From assembly GCA_025991245.1 (NCBI GenBank), contig BQMJ01000033.1:1-64000 (forward strand): a stretch of 64,000 bases of DNA, written 5' to 3'. This DNA is from Galdieria partita. Taxonomy: Eukaryota; Rhodophyta; Bangiophyceae; Galdieriales; Galdieriaceae. Shown here one piece after another: positions 1 through 12,610 of the stretch. Position 1 is the first letter of the stretch. Every line of letters begins with the position of its first letter. The notes under the pieces were generated by a model. The model searched no databases. It was not told the origin of the DNA and worked only from the letters and a program-made list of their open reading frames with translations. Made by a program: the position numbers and the translations under genes.

Positions 1-640
1 CCTAAATAAACCCTAATAAACCCTAAATAAACCCTAATAAACCCTAATAAACCCTAATAAACCCTAATAAACCCTAAATAAACCCTAATAAACCCTAAAT
101 AAACCCTAATAAACCCTAAATAAACCCTAATAAACCCTAATAAACCCTAAATAAACCCTAATAAACCCTAATAAACCCTAAATAAACCCTAAATAAACCC
201 TAAATAAACCCTAATAAACCCTAATAAACCCTAAATAAACCCTAATAAACCCTAATAAACCCTAATAAACCCTAATAAACCCTAAATAAACCCTAATAAA
301 CCCTAATAAACCCTAATAAACCCTAATAAACCCTAATAAACCCTAATAAACCCTAATAAACCCTAATAAACCCTAATAAACCCTAATAAACCCTAAATAA
401 ACCCTAATAAACCCTAATAAACCCTAATAAACCCTAATAAACCCTAATAAACCCTAATAAACCCTAATAAACCCTAATAAACCCTAATAAACCCTAATAA
501 ACCCTAATAAACCCTAATAAACCCTAATAAACCCTAAATAAACCCTAATAAACCCTAATAAACCCTAATAAACCCTAATAAACCCTAATAAACTCTAATA
601 CAACCTAGTACAACCTCAGTAAAACCTCCCTAAAGCCTGA
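1..640. repeat. Telomeric repeat array
   Basis: The window opens with an uninterrupted array mixing two units, CCCTAATAAA (10 bp) and CCCTAAATAAA (11 bp); on the other strand these read TTTATTAGGG and TTTATTTAGGG. The array is nearly perfect to about 590 and decays over the next 50 bases (CTCTAATA, CCTAGTA, CCTCAGTA). The C-rich strand runs inward, as expected for the left end of a chromosome. The 10-mer dominates; the 11-mer is scattered singly or in short runs. It is not the TTAGGG or TTTAGGG type, though it could be seen as TTTAGGG-like units with an inserted TTA. I infer a true chromosome end from its position and orientation. Confidence 0.93.
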
Positions 641-3110
641 ATAAGAAAGAAAAATGCATATTTTTTCTGTCAGGCTACGTGTATTTTAAAGTTCACTGCT
701 TTTTTTTCAGGAATGCATCAGAGAAGAAAGTCCTTCAATCCTATCAATCGTTTTACGCGTGCTTCTAGTATAATTTATTAACCCGCATGTTTTTATAAAG
801 GTTTTTCTAATGGCCACATGACTTTTGGTTTGTTCTTCTTTTTGTTTGTGGATTTGAGTTCGATTGCCGGAACACTTAGAATCCCAAAAAAATTTTACAT
901 GTCATCTTTAATTAATTATTGAATTTTTTGCTTAGCTGGTTTTTTGTTGTGTTGTGCCGATTTAAATTTTTAAGCGGTTTGTTTCAATGAAAAACTTTTT
1001 TGGATGTTTTTAGCCTTATTACCTTTCTCTTTTATTGTCGAAGTTGTAAAGCAAATTTTTAAAGCTTTTATTACTTTTTTTTTGTTCTTAGTTAAGGCCC
1101 TATATAATGTGTAGAGAATCCTCGAGTTTTCTTACAATGGATGAATGTTCCTTTATTTATCCTGTTTATATTTTTCTATAGCATATGACCTTGGGTTAAA
1201 ACAGTACTAAACCTTAATAAAACTTAATTGAACCTGATAAAAAGAGTTCCTATTGGCCTGTATCTGACCATCCGCATTTCAACAATTATCACTGTCTATG
1301 TCATATTGATTTGTTGAAGAAAAAGGCGATGTTTTTCTATGAAGACCTTTATTTTTGCTATTAGTCTCGTAAAATTAGTCAATTTTAAATGGTGCTTCTT
1401 GTTTTGCTAGTGATAAAATGACGTGCCTTGTGAGCCAGTTTTTTGTATGTTTGTATTTGTTGTTCATTAAGGGAAGACCTGGAAATTTAAGGAAAATTTT
1501 AAGATGGTATTTTTAATTCAAAGCTCTTTTGAGTTGAAGCATTTCTCTGCTGCTTTGCAATAATTCGAATTTGTGAGGCATTTAGTAATTGTGACCATTT
1601 TTCTTATGTAGCTCCTTTTTGTTGTCATTTGCATTATTACCGACATTCTTGATTGACCTAGTGGAACAGTAAATTTATATGTTTTTCACATTTTTTTTTT
1701 GCTTTGTCTGATATTTGTGCCAAATCTATTTGGCGTAAGATCCTTTTGGTTTCTGATATTGGATGAATTTACCTTGAAGCACCCTGTTAATATCTTCCAA
1801 TTGTATTTGAAAGTTTAGTTAAATATGCTTATTTTACTAGAAATTATACCCTAATGAAGCCTAGAAAACCAAAATAAGGAAAAATTCTTATTGCTTCTAG
1901 CCAGGGCATACCTAGTTTTTCAATCCATTGCGCTCTAGTTGTCTCAAAGTAGGAGTACGCAAAGTAAATTGGTTGTGTCTGGTTTCTTATTTATGCTTTT
2001 TGTCAAAGAATAGCTACGTATTTTTTATTTTTTATGCTCGTTGTGCTCCTGACCAAGTTTGGTTTCCTGTCAGCTACATTTTGTTTAAGATTCTTTTGGA
2101 TTGGAAACTAGAGTTTGTTGTTACATTCCTCGTTTAATTCAGATTTTTTAAAATTCACAATTTTCTGCTTCTTTTGCATTGTTTTGAGATTTCGAGTCCT
2201 TCGTTTAAATGGTACTCTTCTGGCTAGTTTAGTCTAAAAAACGGGCAATGTACGCGAAGAAGTCGTCGCAACAGTTGAGCAATCTGTCACAATTAACATT
2301 TTCCTCTCTTTATTTTTTGTTTTTTCGTTATTGCATTCAAGGGTTGTCCCTTCTTTTTACTATTTTTCTATAAATGAAAAAAAACATTTTTCTTCTGTAT
2401 TTCATTGTCATATGGCAAATGAACTCCCTTTCATTAAAAGCATTGTATTTTTTTTCTACGAGCCGATTGCTGTAACTTTTTTACTTCGTTTCACACTGGA
2501 CAAATATCTGCAGGACGAGAACAGGTGATGCAAACAACATGTGGTATATGAAAATTCTTCAATATATCCTCTTCTTTCTATTTCTCTGATTTCTCATTCT
2601 ATGGTTTGCTCGTAAAATTGGTATTTGTATTGTTTCTTTAATAAACTTTGGATACAAGTGTAGCCCTTATAATGCAAAGATTGCCTATTCCCCTTTGATA
2701 CATTGCATAAATGCCTCTTCAATACCTTTTCATATTGCTATTATGATAGAACTGAAACTGAAATGCTGAAATCTTTTTTTTTTTTAGTGTTGCCATTAAT
2801 TTTAAAAATTATTGAATTTTTTATGCAGTAATGTCACAGTAATGTTTCTCGCAAATTTGTCTTTTCATATAGGTTTGTATGGGTATTACTTGGTAACGAT
2901 AATGATATTTCTTTATTTCCTTTTCTTGTTAAATTCGTTGATATCTCCAGTGCATATATAATGAAAAACTTCCCGATTTGGATAGTTTCAAAACTTTTGT
3001 TTTGATCGTTTTACCAAGACTTTCATAGTTGAACCTTATGAGAATCGTCTTTATTAAACCCTAATAGTAAACCATATGTAGACCGTATAGTAAACCTCAG
3101 TAAAATCTCA
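640..3110. repeat. Subtelomeric repeat unit, copy A
   Basis: T-rich sequence without a credible gene. Long stretches recur about 2.77 kb further in (copy B): for example the CTCGAG-TTTTCTTA-AATGGATGAATG block near 1120 matches one near 3890, the CTCAAAGTAGGAGT block near 1940 matches one near 4715, and the CAACAGT-GAGCAATCTG block near 2268 matches one near 5040. Degenerate telomere-like words (CCTTAATAAA, CCCTAATGAA) occur at about 1200-1240 and 1845-1870, each followed by an AATAAG-AAAAATGC-type segment, so the unit itself seems built of roughly 0.6 kb subunits. Short ORFs in here are T-rich noise. Confidence 0.75.
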
Positions 3111-3320
3111 ATAAGAAAGAAAAATGCATGCTTCCTTCGGCCAGGCTACACACATTTTGCAATTCAATTATTTCTTCTTTCATGTATGCATTCCAGGATC
3201 CGCTTTATTCTATAATGCTTTTTACCGTTGCTTCTAATGTAATCAGTTTTGTCGCAAATTCTTAATGAGTATTTTAAAGATGGCGTTGTGACTTCTTTTA
3301 TTGGCTCTTTTCGGTTAACC
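3110..3320. repeat. Partial subtelomeric repeat (start of the unit only)
   Basis: About 200 bases between the two full copies repeat the beginning of copy B: an AAAATGCATGCTTCCTTC block, CCAGGCT, a CATTTTGCAA block, then TTTACC-TTGCTTCTA and GTCGCAAATT, matching the same order at 3412-3600. Telomere-like relics flank it on both sides (about 3053-3105 and 3320-3400). It looks like a local duplication or a truncated unit. Confidence 0.65.
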
Positions 3321-3404
3321 TTAATATTCCCTAACATTCCCTAATAAACCCTAATAGTACAGCATAAGTAGACCCTATAGTAAACCCTCAGTAGAACCTC
3401 AATA

Positions 3405-5830
3405 AGACAAAAAAAATGCATGCTTCCTTCTGCCAGGCTGCACTTATTTTGCAAGTCACTCATTTTTTTTCATTAATGCATTAGAGAAGCCGCTTAATCC
3501 TATCAAGCTTTTTACCCTTGCTTCTAGTAGAATCAATTATGTCGCAAATTTTTTAGGAGTATTCTAAAGATGACGATGTGACTTCTTTTATGAGCTTATT
3601 TCGGTTCTGCTTCTATTTGAGTTTTACTGCGAGAATGCTTCAAACGTAAAGAGAATGTTTACATTTTACTCGTAAATATTGGTCGCCCTTTTTTGTTTAG
3701 GCATTTTTCTGTTGTTTTGTGTTGATTGAAAAGTTTAAGCGGTTTGCTCAAATGGAAACTTTTTTGTAGTAACTGTTGTTTTGACATTGTCGTCTTTCAT
3801 TGACCAAGGTGTAAAGCAATTTTTAAAGCTTTGATTACATATCAGTTTTCTTTGTTCTTCGTTGAACCCTTATATGTTGTGTAAAGGATACTCGAGCTTT
3901 CTTATAATGGATGAATGTGTCTTTATTTATCCTGTTAATATTTTTCTATAATTTGTGACTTTAGATAAAAACAGCAATAAACCTTAATAAAAATTAATAA
4001 ACCCTGATAAAAAAGCTCCCATTGCCCTGTACCAAAACATCCGCATTTGAAAATTTATTATGCTCTCGGTCATCACAATGCATTAGAGAAAGAAAATGAA
4101 TTGGTTCTACCAAAACCTTTACTTTTGCTTTTAGTCTGGTGAAAATAATTATTCTCAAACTGTGCTGCTTGTTTTGCCAGTGATGAAGTGACATGCCTTG
4201 TGAGCTATCTTTTCGTACGTTTGTATTTTTTGTTTGTTACTGGAAAACCTAAGAATTTATTGAAAATTTTAAGGCGCTATTTTTTAAAGCTTTTTTGAGT
4301 TGAAGCATTTCTGTTGCTTTGCAGTAATTCGATATCGTGAGGTTTTTAGAAATTGTGAGTATTTTTCTTGATTGGTTCCTTTTTGTTGTTATTAACATTA
4401 TTACCGTCGTTCTTGATTGACTGAGTGGCACATTAAAGTGATAAAGTTTTTTCATATCATGATATTTTGCTTTGTCTTGTACTTTTGCCGAATCTATTTG
4501 GTGTATAATCCTTTGGTTTCTGATATTGGATGAATTCATTTTGAATCACCCTGTTAATGTCTTCCAATAGTGTTTGAAATTTTAGATAAATATGCATGTT
4601 TAACTTGAAATTATATCCTAATGAAACCTAATAAAACTGAAATAAGAAAAAAATGCTTATTGCTTTCAGCCAGGACATTCATTGTTTTTCGATTCGTTGC
4701 ACTCTAGTAGTCTCAAAGTAGGAGTGGGCGGAGTAAATTGCTTATGTCTGTTTTCTTATTTATGTTTTTTGACAAAGAAAGTTATGTAGTGTTTCATTTT
4801 TTATTCTCGTTGTGCTACTGACCAAGGTTGGTTTCCTGTAAGCTACACTTTGTTTATGCTTTTTTTGGATTGGAAACTAGACTTAGTTGTTACATTCCTC
4901 GTTTAGTTCATATTTTTTTTGGAGTTCACAAATTTTTGCTGTTTTTTGTATTTTTTTCGAGAATTTAAGTGATTCGTTTGAATGGTACCCTTCTGGTGTC
5001 ATAAATCTAAGACGCGAGCATGTACGTGAACAAGTCGTTGCAACAGTAGAGCAATCTGACACTACTAACATTTTCATTTCTTTGTTTTTTACTGCTTTCA
5101 TTGTTGTTTTCAAGGATTGTCCATCCTTTGTACTACTTTTCCTCCAATGAGAAAAAAAATATTTTTTCCTCTGTATTTCAATGTCGTTTATTTACTAAAT
5201 TCACTTTCATCAAAAGTATTCTATTTTTTCTCTCTGATCAGTTTGCTGTAACTTTTTTACTTCGTTTCACACGGTCGACAATTATCTGCAGGACGAGTAC
5301 AGGTTCAAAGTACTGATGATGTAAGAAACATGTGGTACATGGAAATTCTTCAATGTATTCTCAAGTTTCTATTTCTTTAAATGCTTATTATTCTATGGCT
5401 TCCTATAAAATTGGTATTTGTATTGTCCCTTCGATAAACTTTAGAAACAAGTGTAGCCCTTATAATGCAAAGATTGCCTATTCCCCTTTAATGCATTGCA
5501 TAAACTTCTCTTCAATACCTTTCCATAATGCCAATATAATAGAACTGAAACGGAAATGCTGAAATCGTTTTCTTTTTTCTTTTAATATTGTCATAAATTT
5601 TATAAATTCTTGAACTTTTTTATGCATTAATGACACAGTAATGTTTCTCACAAATTTCTCTTCTCATATTAGTGTGTATGGGTATTACTTAGTAACGATA
5701 TTGATATTTCTTTATTGATGTTTCTTATTAAGATCGTTGCTATCTTCAGTGCATACATAATAATAATAGTTCAATTTGGTTAGTGTCGAAACTTCTGTTT
5801 CGATCGTTTCACCAAGACCTCTATGGTTGA
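3405..5830. repeat. Subtelomeric repeat unit, copy B
   Basis: Second, diverged copy of the unit at 640-3110, in the same orientation, matching it in order over most of its length with many substitutions and small indels. Telomere-like relics sit at about 3330-3400, 3975-4010 and 4615-4640, at places equivalent to those of copy A. No credible coding region. Weak echoes of the unit (the TGAGAATTCTTCAAT-type block near 7720, the TTATCACCACTGTCTA block near 6478) continue inward, suggesting older and more decayed copies. Confidence 0.72.
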
Positions 5831-8800
5831 ACCTTGCCCTATGAAAATCGTCTTGAAATATCTGTCTTAGATAGCAAAATTTAAGTAGTGTTTTTTGGTC
5901 ACTTTATTGTATTCTACTTGCAGTGTTATTGAAAATGTAAACAATTGGTAGGTAGTTTTTACTTTCTAACGGCCTAAAGGTTCTGCTTGTCTCAATCTGT
6001 GAGTACACTTAACTTGAAATATTGTGTCGCTATACATATTTAGCAAAATATGAACAATGCTTATGGTATTCTTGGATTTTCAAAATCAAAACTTTGTATT
6101 TTGGTAAACTTTTCGGGCCGCCTTTTATCTATTCTCAACATTGTCAAACTCCGAATCAATTTGTTGGTTTTTCATGTGCGGACTCTTATGCCATAGATTT
6201 TTGTTCTATTGTTATTTTATAAGAATGACTGAATTAGAAGATTCAATCATCGTTTAGGCTCTTTGTTCACATTTCAAAACATTGACTTTCTTTATCCTTT
6301 CTCTTCTAGTACTACTATCTTTGTTCCTTTTGTGTTTTCTGTCTTATAATCCTTGAATGTGTAATGAAGCTTTTCTAGGTTTTATTTCACATATGTACTA
6401 AACTGTTCGAGGTGAGAATACAATGATCTTCTTTATATGCAAATTTGTTCTACTTTTCTTTTTACTAAATTTCGCATTATCACCACTGTCTACCCCTGAG
6501 AACAGCTAGGAATACTGATGCCATAAAAGACAAGTTATGCATTGAAATTCTTCAATTTTTTCATGGGCCGACCTTATTAAATTCTTTCTTTTTCTATAGA
6601 CTCTGTTCGAGACGACATTTTTCTAGCTCTTCTAATGAAACGTAGATAATTTTACAAAAAACAGTTAAATTTTTTATTTGAAAAGACACGACCTTTCATT
6701 CCTTTTTCTAAAAGGCATGTGTTTTTCGCAATTCACTAGATCGTCGTAAAAGAATCTAGTAGAGTATAAAGTTAAGTGGTTTAGAATTGGTTAAATACTT
6801 TTGAAATTGTGTCAACATTCTCGAAGATTTTTGTGAATTTGCTAATTTACCTCGAGTGACAAAGTAATTCTTACTTTAAAATCTTTTGGGAATCACCCCC
6901 ACAGTTGTATTTGTATTGCATGTAAGCGATATCCAATTGTTTCATTTGTTTCACTTTTATTGAAGTTTTTAATTTTTGGGGGGAACTGAGCAATTTGGTT
7001 ATGAATTCGATATATTACGAAATCTAAATCTGGTAATTTTTACACCTAACGTATTGCATGGCTTGTTTCAATATAGTCGTCTTCGATATTGAAAGGCGAC
7101 AGTTTTTCGAAAAGTAGAATCTTGCAACTGTTGGTTGTTACTATATGGCATCTTTTATCAGACACTTTTTTCGAAAAAAAAAATTTTTGCTTTCTTATGG
7201 TAACTGGATCCATTGTGTTCTATTTTATGTTGATCGGCATAATATTATACACGAATTGTACTGTTGATATATATAATGAAGACAAAGCAAGCCACACTCT
7301 TCTCATAAAAAGGCCTCAAATGAATTAAGTAGTTGCAATCTAGCCACAAAAGTTCAACTTTTTCTGTAGCATCTTGGACATTATATGCTTGATGTCAGTT
7401 TGACTATGCTTTGAATAACAGCTTGTAGGGAAACATATCTCTCAAGAGCACCTTTCCTCCATGAGTTTGTTGTATTTTGATTCTTGTTCTTTGAAATCAT
7501 CCTGTTGTTTTTGTTTCTTTCCTTCTTAAATATATAAAATTTCTTTTAAGTATTTCAATTTGACAAAAGCACTGAATTGTTTCCGACTGAGAATAAGGTA
7601 GGTTTTTCGTTGAACATGCATTTTGGACAATTCTTCTTACTATCTTTTGCATTAGCGATCAACGTCCGTTGAAGAAAACAATTAGAGATATACTTATTCA
7701 ATAAAGACAAGTAGTATATGAGAATTCTTCAATCTAGAGATTCTATTTCTCTTGCTGTCTTTCTCTTCTCTATGGGTTATTTTCAAAATCGCTATCTGTA
7801 TCGTTCATTTATAAGTCTATAAGTGTACGAAAGAAAGAAACGTTACAACGGTCTAAGAAAAAAAGAATTGTCTAATGTCCTATGACATACGTCATGTGCT
7901 TTCCTTCAATGAATTATGTTCTCGTGAAACCAATGTGATGAAACAAAGAATATTTAGTGATTCACATACTTTGAGTTACCTTGTTACTTTCATATTGGGT
8001 AGGTTTTAAGTTTTGTTTTGTTTGTTGATCCATTCGTGTCAATTCAATTTCGCCTATGAAATCTTCATCCTCTAAAATACTAGTGCATTTGTACCGCTTT
8101 TGACTGATCATAAATTTTCTCTAGTACTTGTTTTGGGGAAACGTTCTCATTGGTTTGGAGCTAACATAATTCATTCTTTACTTGAAATCTTGCTAAACTA
8201 AATGGCTCCGTTTTTTTCAACCATATTACTCGGGATCTACTGTATTAGAGTCTTTTTCGATTCACTGACAGTGGTTTCAAAAGTACAACCTTGGCTCGCC
8301 CCATGTTTTCCTTATGTTGTCTTGTCTATCACTTGACAATTTGACAAAACTGGGTTTTACTTTCTTATTATCATTGTACACTCCTTATTTCATTCTGTGA
8401 GTATCTTTGTATACTATAATACTACTTTGTTGATGGTATACATATTGAACCAAAGCTAAGCCATACCATACATATGCTATAAAAAAGGCTTTCAATTGAA
8501 AGAAGCAGTTAACAGTGAAAACATTAATATTTCATCATGTCTGCTGTTCTTCCTCTTTCTTGTTGCTGTCTGTCTACCTGGTCTATACTTTGCGCGATAA
8601 CTATTAGAAGATTATATCACTGCGTGGCATTCTTCCTTATTGGTCATATTGTACTTTCACTCGTTTTCTCTACAATCAATTTGTTCTTCTTTGTTTTCTT
8701 AGCTTTAAATACTTTTTTAGTCATTTACTATGCATTACATAATATTTTGGCTTCTTCCTAGCTCTTTTCTCTAGAATTTTCTATTTGAAACTCTTTGTTT

Positions 8801-11200
8801 CGGAACTCCTCCAATCGAAATTCTATTTCTTCCATTATTACCATAAGAAATTTCAATGCGTTTTGCTTTTCATGCTTATCTAGCGTTTAAATCGGTACTT
8901 GGCGAATAGAAATTAAATGGATGCCTTCTACTGAGGTACATATTCATTTCTACGTTTTAATAGGAAACAAGATCAAGTTTGAGACTAGCAGTCTTTGTTA
9001 ACGGCTCAACTTGAAATACTGTGACAGTTGCGAGGTTGCAGGAGAAGCTCTACTTGTAAATATTCTAGTCTACTTGTAAACTGGATCAAGAATTTCTAAC
9101 TATGTCATTTATGCAAAAATGCACCATAGAGATTGTGAATCAATCGCTGGTCTTTCCTCAACTTTTCCAGAGGACAATGGAGTATGAAAGAAGAGCTTGG
9201 TAAGTTCGATTCTTTTACTCCTCCATTTTTGTTGATTTCGACCACTACTTATTTTTATATTTACAAATAAATAGCACTCTATCCATTTTTTCGACAATTG
9301 GAGCTTACTCTTGGCTAATCGTGAAAAAGTTCATATGAAACAAGAAAACACAAATTAGTATATACAAACCAATTTCTACAAATTTTTCCACAAATATCTG
9401 CTTTAAAAAAATTTCCAAAAAATTTTTGAATTTTGTCGACAATTGGCTACGTAGAACAAAACACAGCCCATGGCAACCAAAAAGCAATAGAGGAAAGTGA
9501 GGGAAAATGAATCAATGAACCCTCATGTGAACTAAAATAACTTCTTACTGGATTTCCCAACGACCCAGCTTGGATTCTAATTCTGCCTAGTAAAATCTAC
9601 AATGCAACAAGTTTTTCATTTGCAGCACAATCTACTAAGGTTCTATATGTTATTTGCTACAATTGTTTTCACAGATATCACTTTCTAATTTAGTCTCTTG
9701 TAAAGAAAAAGGTTTCATTGTAAAATTGCATTTCTTCTTGTTGAGTGTGTATGGTTTTTGAATATGTAATATTTTCCAGGTACTACTTTAGATGTTTTTT
9801 ATGTTAATCTTTTTCCTCTTTCACATCACAGTGCAATTGGAAATGATTTCAGCATTGTGCATTATAGACAACTTTATAGTTTTAATGTATTTTATTCCGA
9901 ACTTTTTGTATGGTCCGCTTTTATATGTTTTGCTAATTGTTTTAATTCGCCACTGGGTTATATAAAATTCGTAAACTTTTTGTTCTCCTAGACTTCCTGT
10001 AATTTAGAAATTTGATTGTGTTTGTCCTTGTTTTGGCTGAGTAGTTTGCTTTGAGCTAATATTGTTGTTGCCAGAAATTTTTGGTTTTCTTTTTCTCTTT
10101 TCAATTGAATATTCTATGGGAAACTCTCACAAGTACATGTTGTCTTCAATAAGTTTCCGTGGCACATGTTTTCAACACAATGAAGGCTTCTCATGTCACT
10201 TGTCCTGCATCTCTATTTATTGTTTTGATCGATATTGGGTTGTTTGAAACTTTTCTTTTAAACTCTGGTCTCACAAGCAGCTTTTTGTAGTTGTTCTTCA
10301 TAAACTATGCTTTCTTAGAGAGCGATATGAGAATTTACTTTTTTGGTCGTTAGGTGATAGCTATACTGCGTTGGACACTGCTTTGTCAACCATGAATAAT
10401 TCCGATTGATTGATTAGTAAAGCTTGGATGGTCAATTCTAGTCTTTATCATGTTTTAAGAATTTTTTGTCGATTCTTTGGAGCCTCTCTGTTGATACTTT
10501 TGTGATTGATAGCGGCTAACGTTGCGTTTGTCTCCCCTCCTGGATTGGATTAAAATATATGCAAATTGCCAAAATTCAATTTCTTTGCTATTTATCAATA
10601 GTATTTTCCTTCTACAATGAGTACTTTGTTGTATGCATATTACAGTTGATGTTTGTCTTATTTTGTTGGCTAAACGTCTTTCTTGCTTCCGTATAAATGA
10701 TGAGGCAATTTGTCAATTACGGAAAGTAGTGTCATGTGTATTTTTTTATTATCAATTGAATAGAGCAATACATTGCCATTCAGACATTTACATTATGACA
10801 AACCAATTGTTGAGTAGATTTCTTCTTGTATACGTGACTAATCACGAAATTCAGCGTATATTTATTCATTGACTCTAGATTTCTACGTGAGTAAAATTTT
10901 AGCAATGGCTTCCACCAGTATGAGGATCGATCGTTCAAGTAAAAAAGGGTATCAAAAATAAAATATTCATTTCTCGCTCCATTTCGCTTGATAGCCTAGG
11001 AAGATCCTGGAATATCTTGTGCATACATAGGAATGTTGCTCAGTAGAAAAAAATTCAATCTGCCAAAAGAATCGCTGTTTAAAATGCAGACCGCTGACAA
11101 TGACTTTATGAATTCGTCTCTGTGTTGTCAGTTTGTATACTTTGTGCTTCTCAGCCTTACTGATTACAACTGATAGTAGTTGTGTCTTATATAGCTGATT
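5830..11200. other. Gene-poor subtelomeric DNA, no gene seen
   Basis: Very T-rich on the plus strand, with ORFs only up to about 80 codons, all of low-complexity Phe/Leu/Ser/Tyr composition that follows from T-richness. I found no splice-linked reading frame, RNA gene or known domain. Fragments resembling the 640-5830 unit occur around 6470-7800. I see nothing else in it. Confidence 0.6.
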
Positions 11201-11850
11201 GCGCTTCCCTACAAGAAAGACAGGGCTATTGAACTGCCAACAAGGATACTATTCAAACAGTATCCTTTCTAAAACAGTGTCGTTTTCTCCCAAATCTTGA
11301 GTTTGAACATATGTAACGTGTGGTCTTGGGCACATCTGCATCCTTCAATGACCATGTCAAACAAGGTTAACAAGCAACGACGTAAAGATGCTTCAAAGTG
11401 GGTGTACAAACTCGGTTCACGTCCGTTTTCGAAACAGCAACTCACAGTTGAACTACGCAGTTGAGTTGCCACGAGACAACCTCCCCTCTCCATTTGGACA
11501 ATAGATTCTCAATAGACAAAAATTGTCGATGACAGGAATCGTTTTTGTGAAGAACCAAAGAGAATCAACTCAGAATATACTCCGATTGTTACAAACGATC
11601 TTGGCAATTGTTCCACAAGAGAGAGTCCTCCTCTGTTGTTCACAGGACAACAATTAGTAGTACAATTCACTTGGAAAAACCAAGTTACATTGGAAAACTA
11701 GTGCGGGACAAGGATTCAAGGTCAAAGACTATTTGGAGCCTTTGTGCCCACTGGTTCCCCACTACTCCGCAGGGTCAACGTCTTCAAACAGACCAGAAAC
11801 TAAAGATCAACATTTCTCGAACAGAACCAACGTTGCATTCGACATGAATT
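11200..11850. other. Subtelomeric DNA of more even base composition, nothing identified
   Basis: Composition changes here from T-rich to a more balanced mix. Two ORFs of about 75-80 codons exist (11269-11493 minus, 11608-11847 plus) but neither resembles a family I know or links by splicing to neighbours. It may be decayed coding sequence. Confidence 0.4.
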
Positions 11851-12610
11851 TGGAAGCGACTTTGAGGTTCAAGCCGAGTCGTTGACAGGAAACGACCAAA
11901 ACAAACCGCGCCTTGGCTGGAATTTCAAAAAGTGCAAAGTCATAAAACCTCAAAGTTTTTTTCGTACTAAAAAGTTCTTCTCTAAATTCAACTATTTAAA
12001 GTTTCATTAAAAATGAACAACTTTATACACTTCAAACCGCGTGGTAACAAAGCAACTACAGCCAAAGTTGTGTTAGCTAAGCAAAACAATCACAAAAGGA
12101 AGATTGGGAAAAGTGATGTTGAAGAGCTCTTCGAGTACCGTCAAAAGTGCACACGCCAAATAGTTTCATACGTACCTAGTGAGCACTTTTCAAAGGAACC
12201 TTCCACTCAAAGGTTTACCTAGAATACTATTGATTCTCTAACGTTGCTTTATTTGAAGAGAACCGTTGTGCTAGAATGAGCGTCGATATACCAAGCCCGC
12301 CATTGTATAGTGGGATAAACTCACCTTTGTTGTTTACCTTGGAGATTTACTGGCTTCAAGTTGATTTGGAGAACATTCAGCTCTAGTCGATAGTAATCAT
12401 TTCAAGAAAGTATAATCCACCACTTTCAAGAAGAAGAGCGTGTTTCCCACAACTTGGAACGATTGGGTGTGCAGTCGCTAAGTTGTCATAGAGAAATTTC
12501 GACAAGTAGAGTGAACACTTGTGCTGATCAATGTCTTTCTGAACTGTTTGCAACTTGGAGGACTGTGAATTTTGTGTTACCAGTATCAAAGACTTTTTAG
12601 ACTTGTGCAG
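11850..12610 (+). repeat. Diverged repeat of unknown origin, copy 1
   Basis: This stretch shares collinear blocks with 13780-14690: ACGACCAAAACAA near 11895 and 13827; a run of ACTT-AAA-CGxG ahead of AACAAAGCAACTA near 12030 matching AACACAACTACTTA near 13965; TTTCATACGTACCT near 12160 matching TTTCTTGTATACTT near 14078; AAGGAACCTTCCACT near 12195 matching AGAGAACCTTGCACT near 14110; and CAGTCGCTAAGTTGTCATAGA near 12462 matching TAGTCGTAACGCTATCATAGA near 14562. Spacing is similar in both. No intact frame survives, so this may be a dead gene or element. I cannot name it. Confidence 0.5.

Noticed and set aside
1-640. CRISPR-like or satellite array
   Set aside because: Repeats are 10-11 bp without spacers, at a sequence end and with C-rich strand orientation of a telomere.
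1928-2528. Short hydrophobic ORFs in the subtelomere
   Set aside because: Phe/Leu/Tyr/Ser-rich composition follows from T-rich DNA; the equivalent repeat copy at 4700-5320 does not keep the same frames, so no coding constraint.
4883-5562. ORFs of 71-96 codons in repeat copy B
   Set aside because: Frames on both strands overlap and are not conserved in copy A.
12383-12589. 68-codon minus-strand ORF in the second repeat family
   Set aside because: The homologous part of the second copy (near 14550) has no open frame in that sense.
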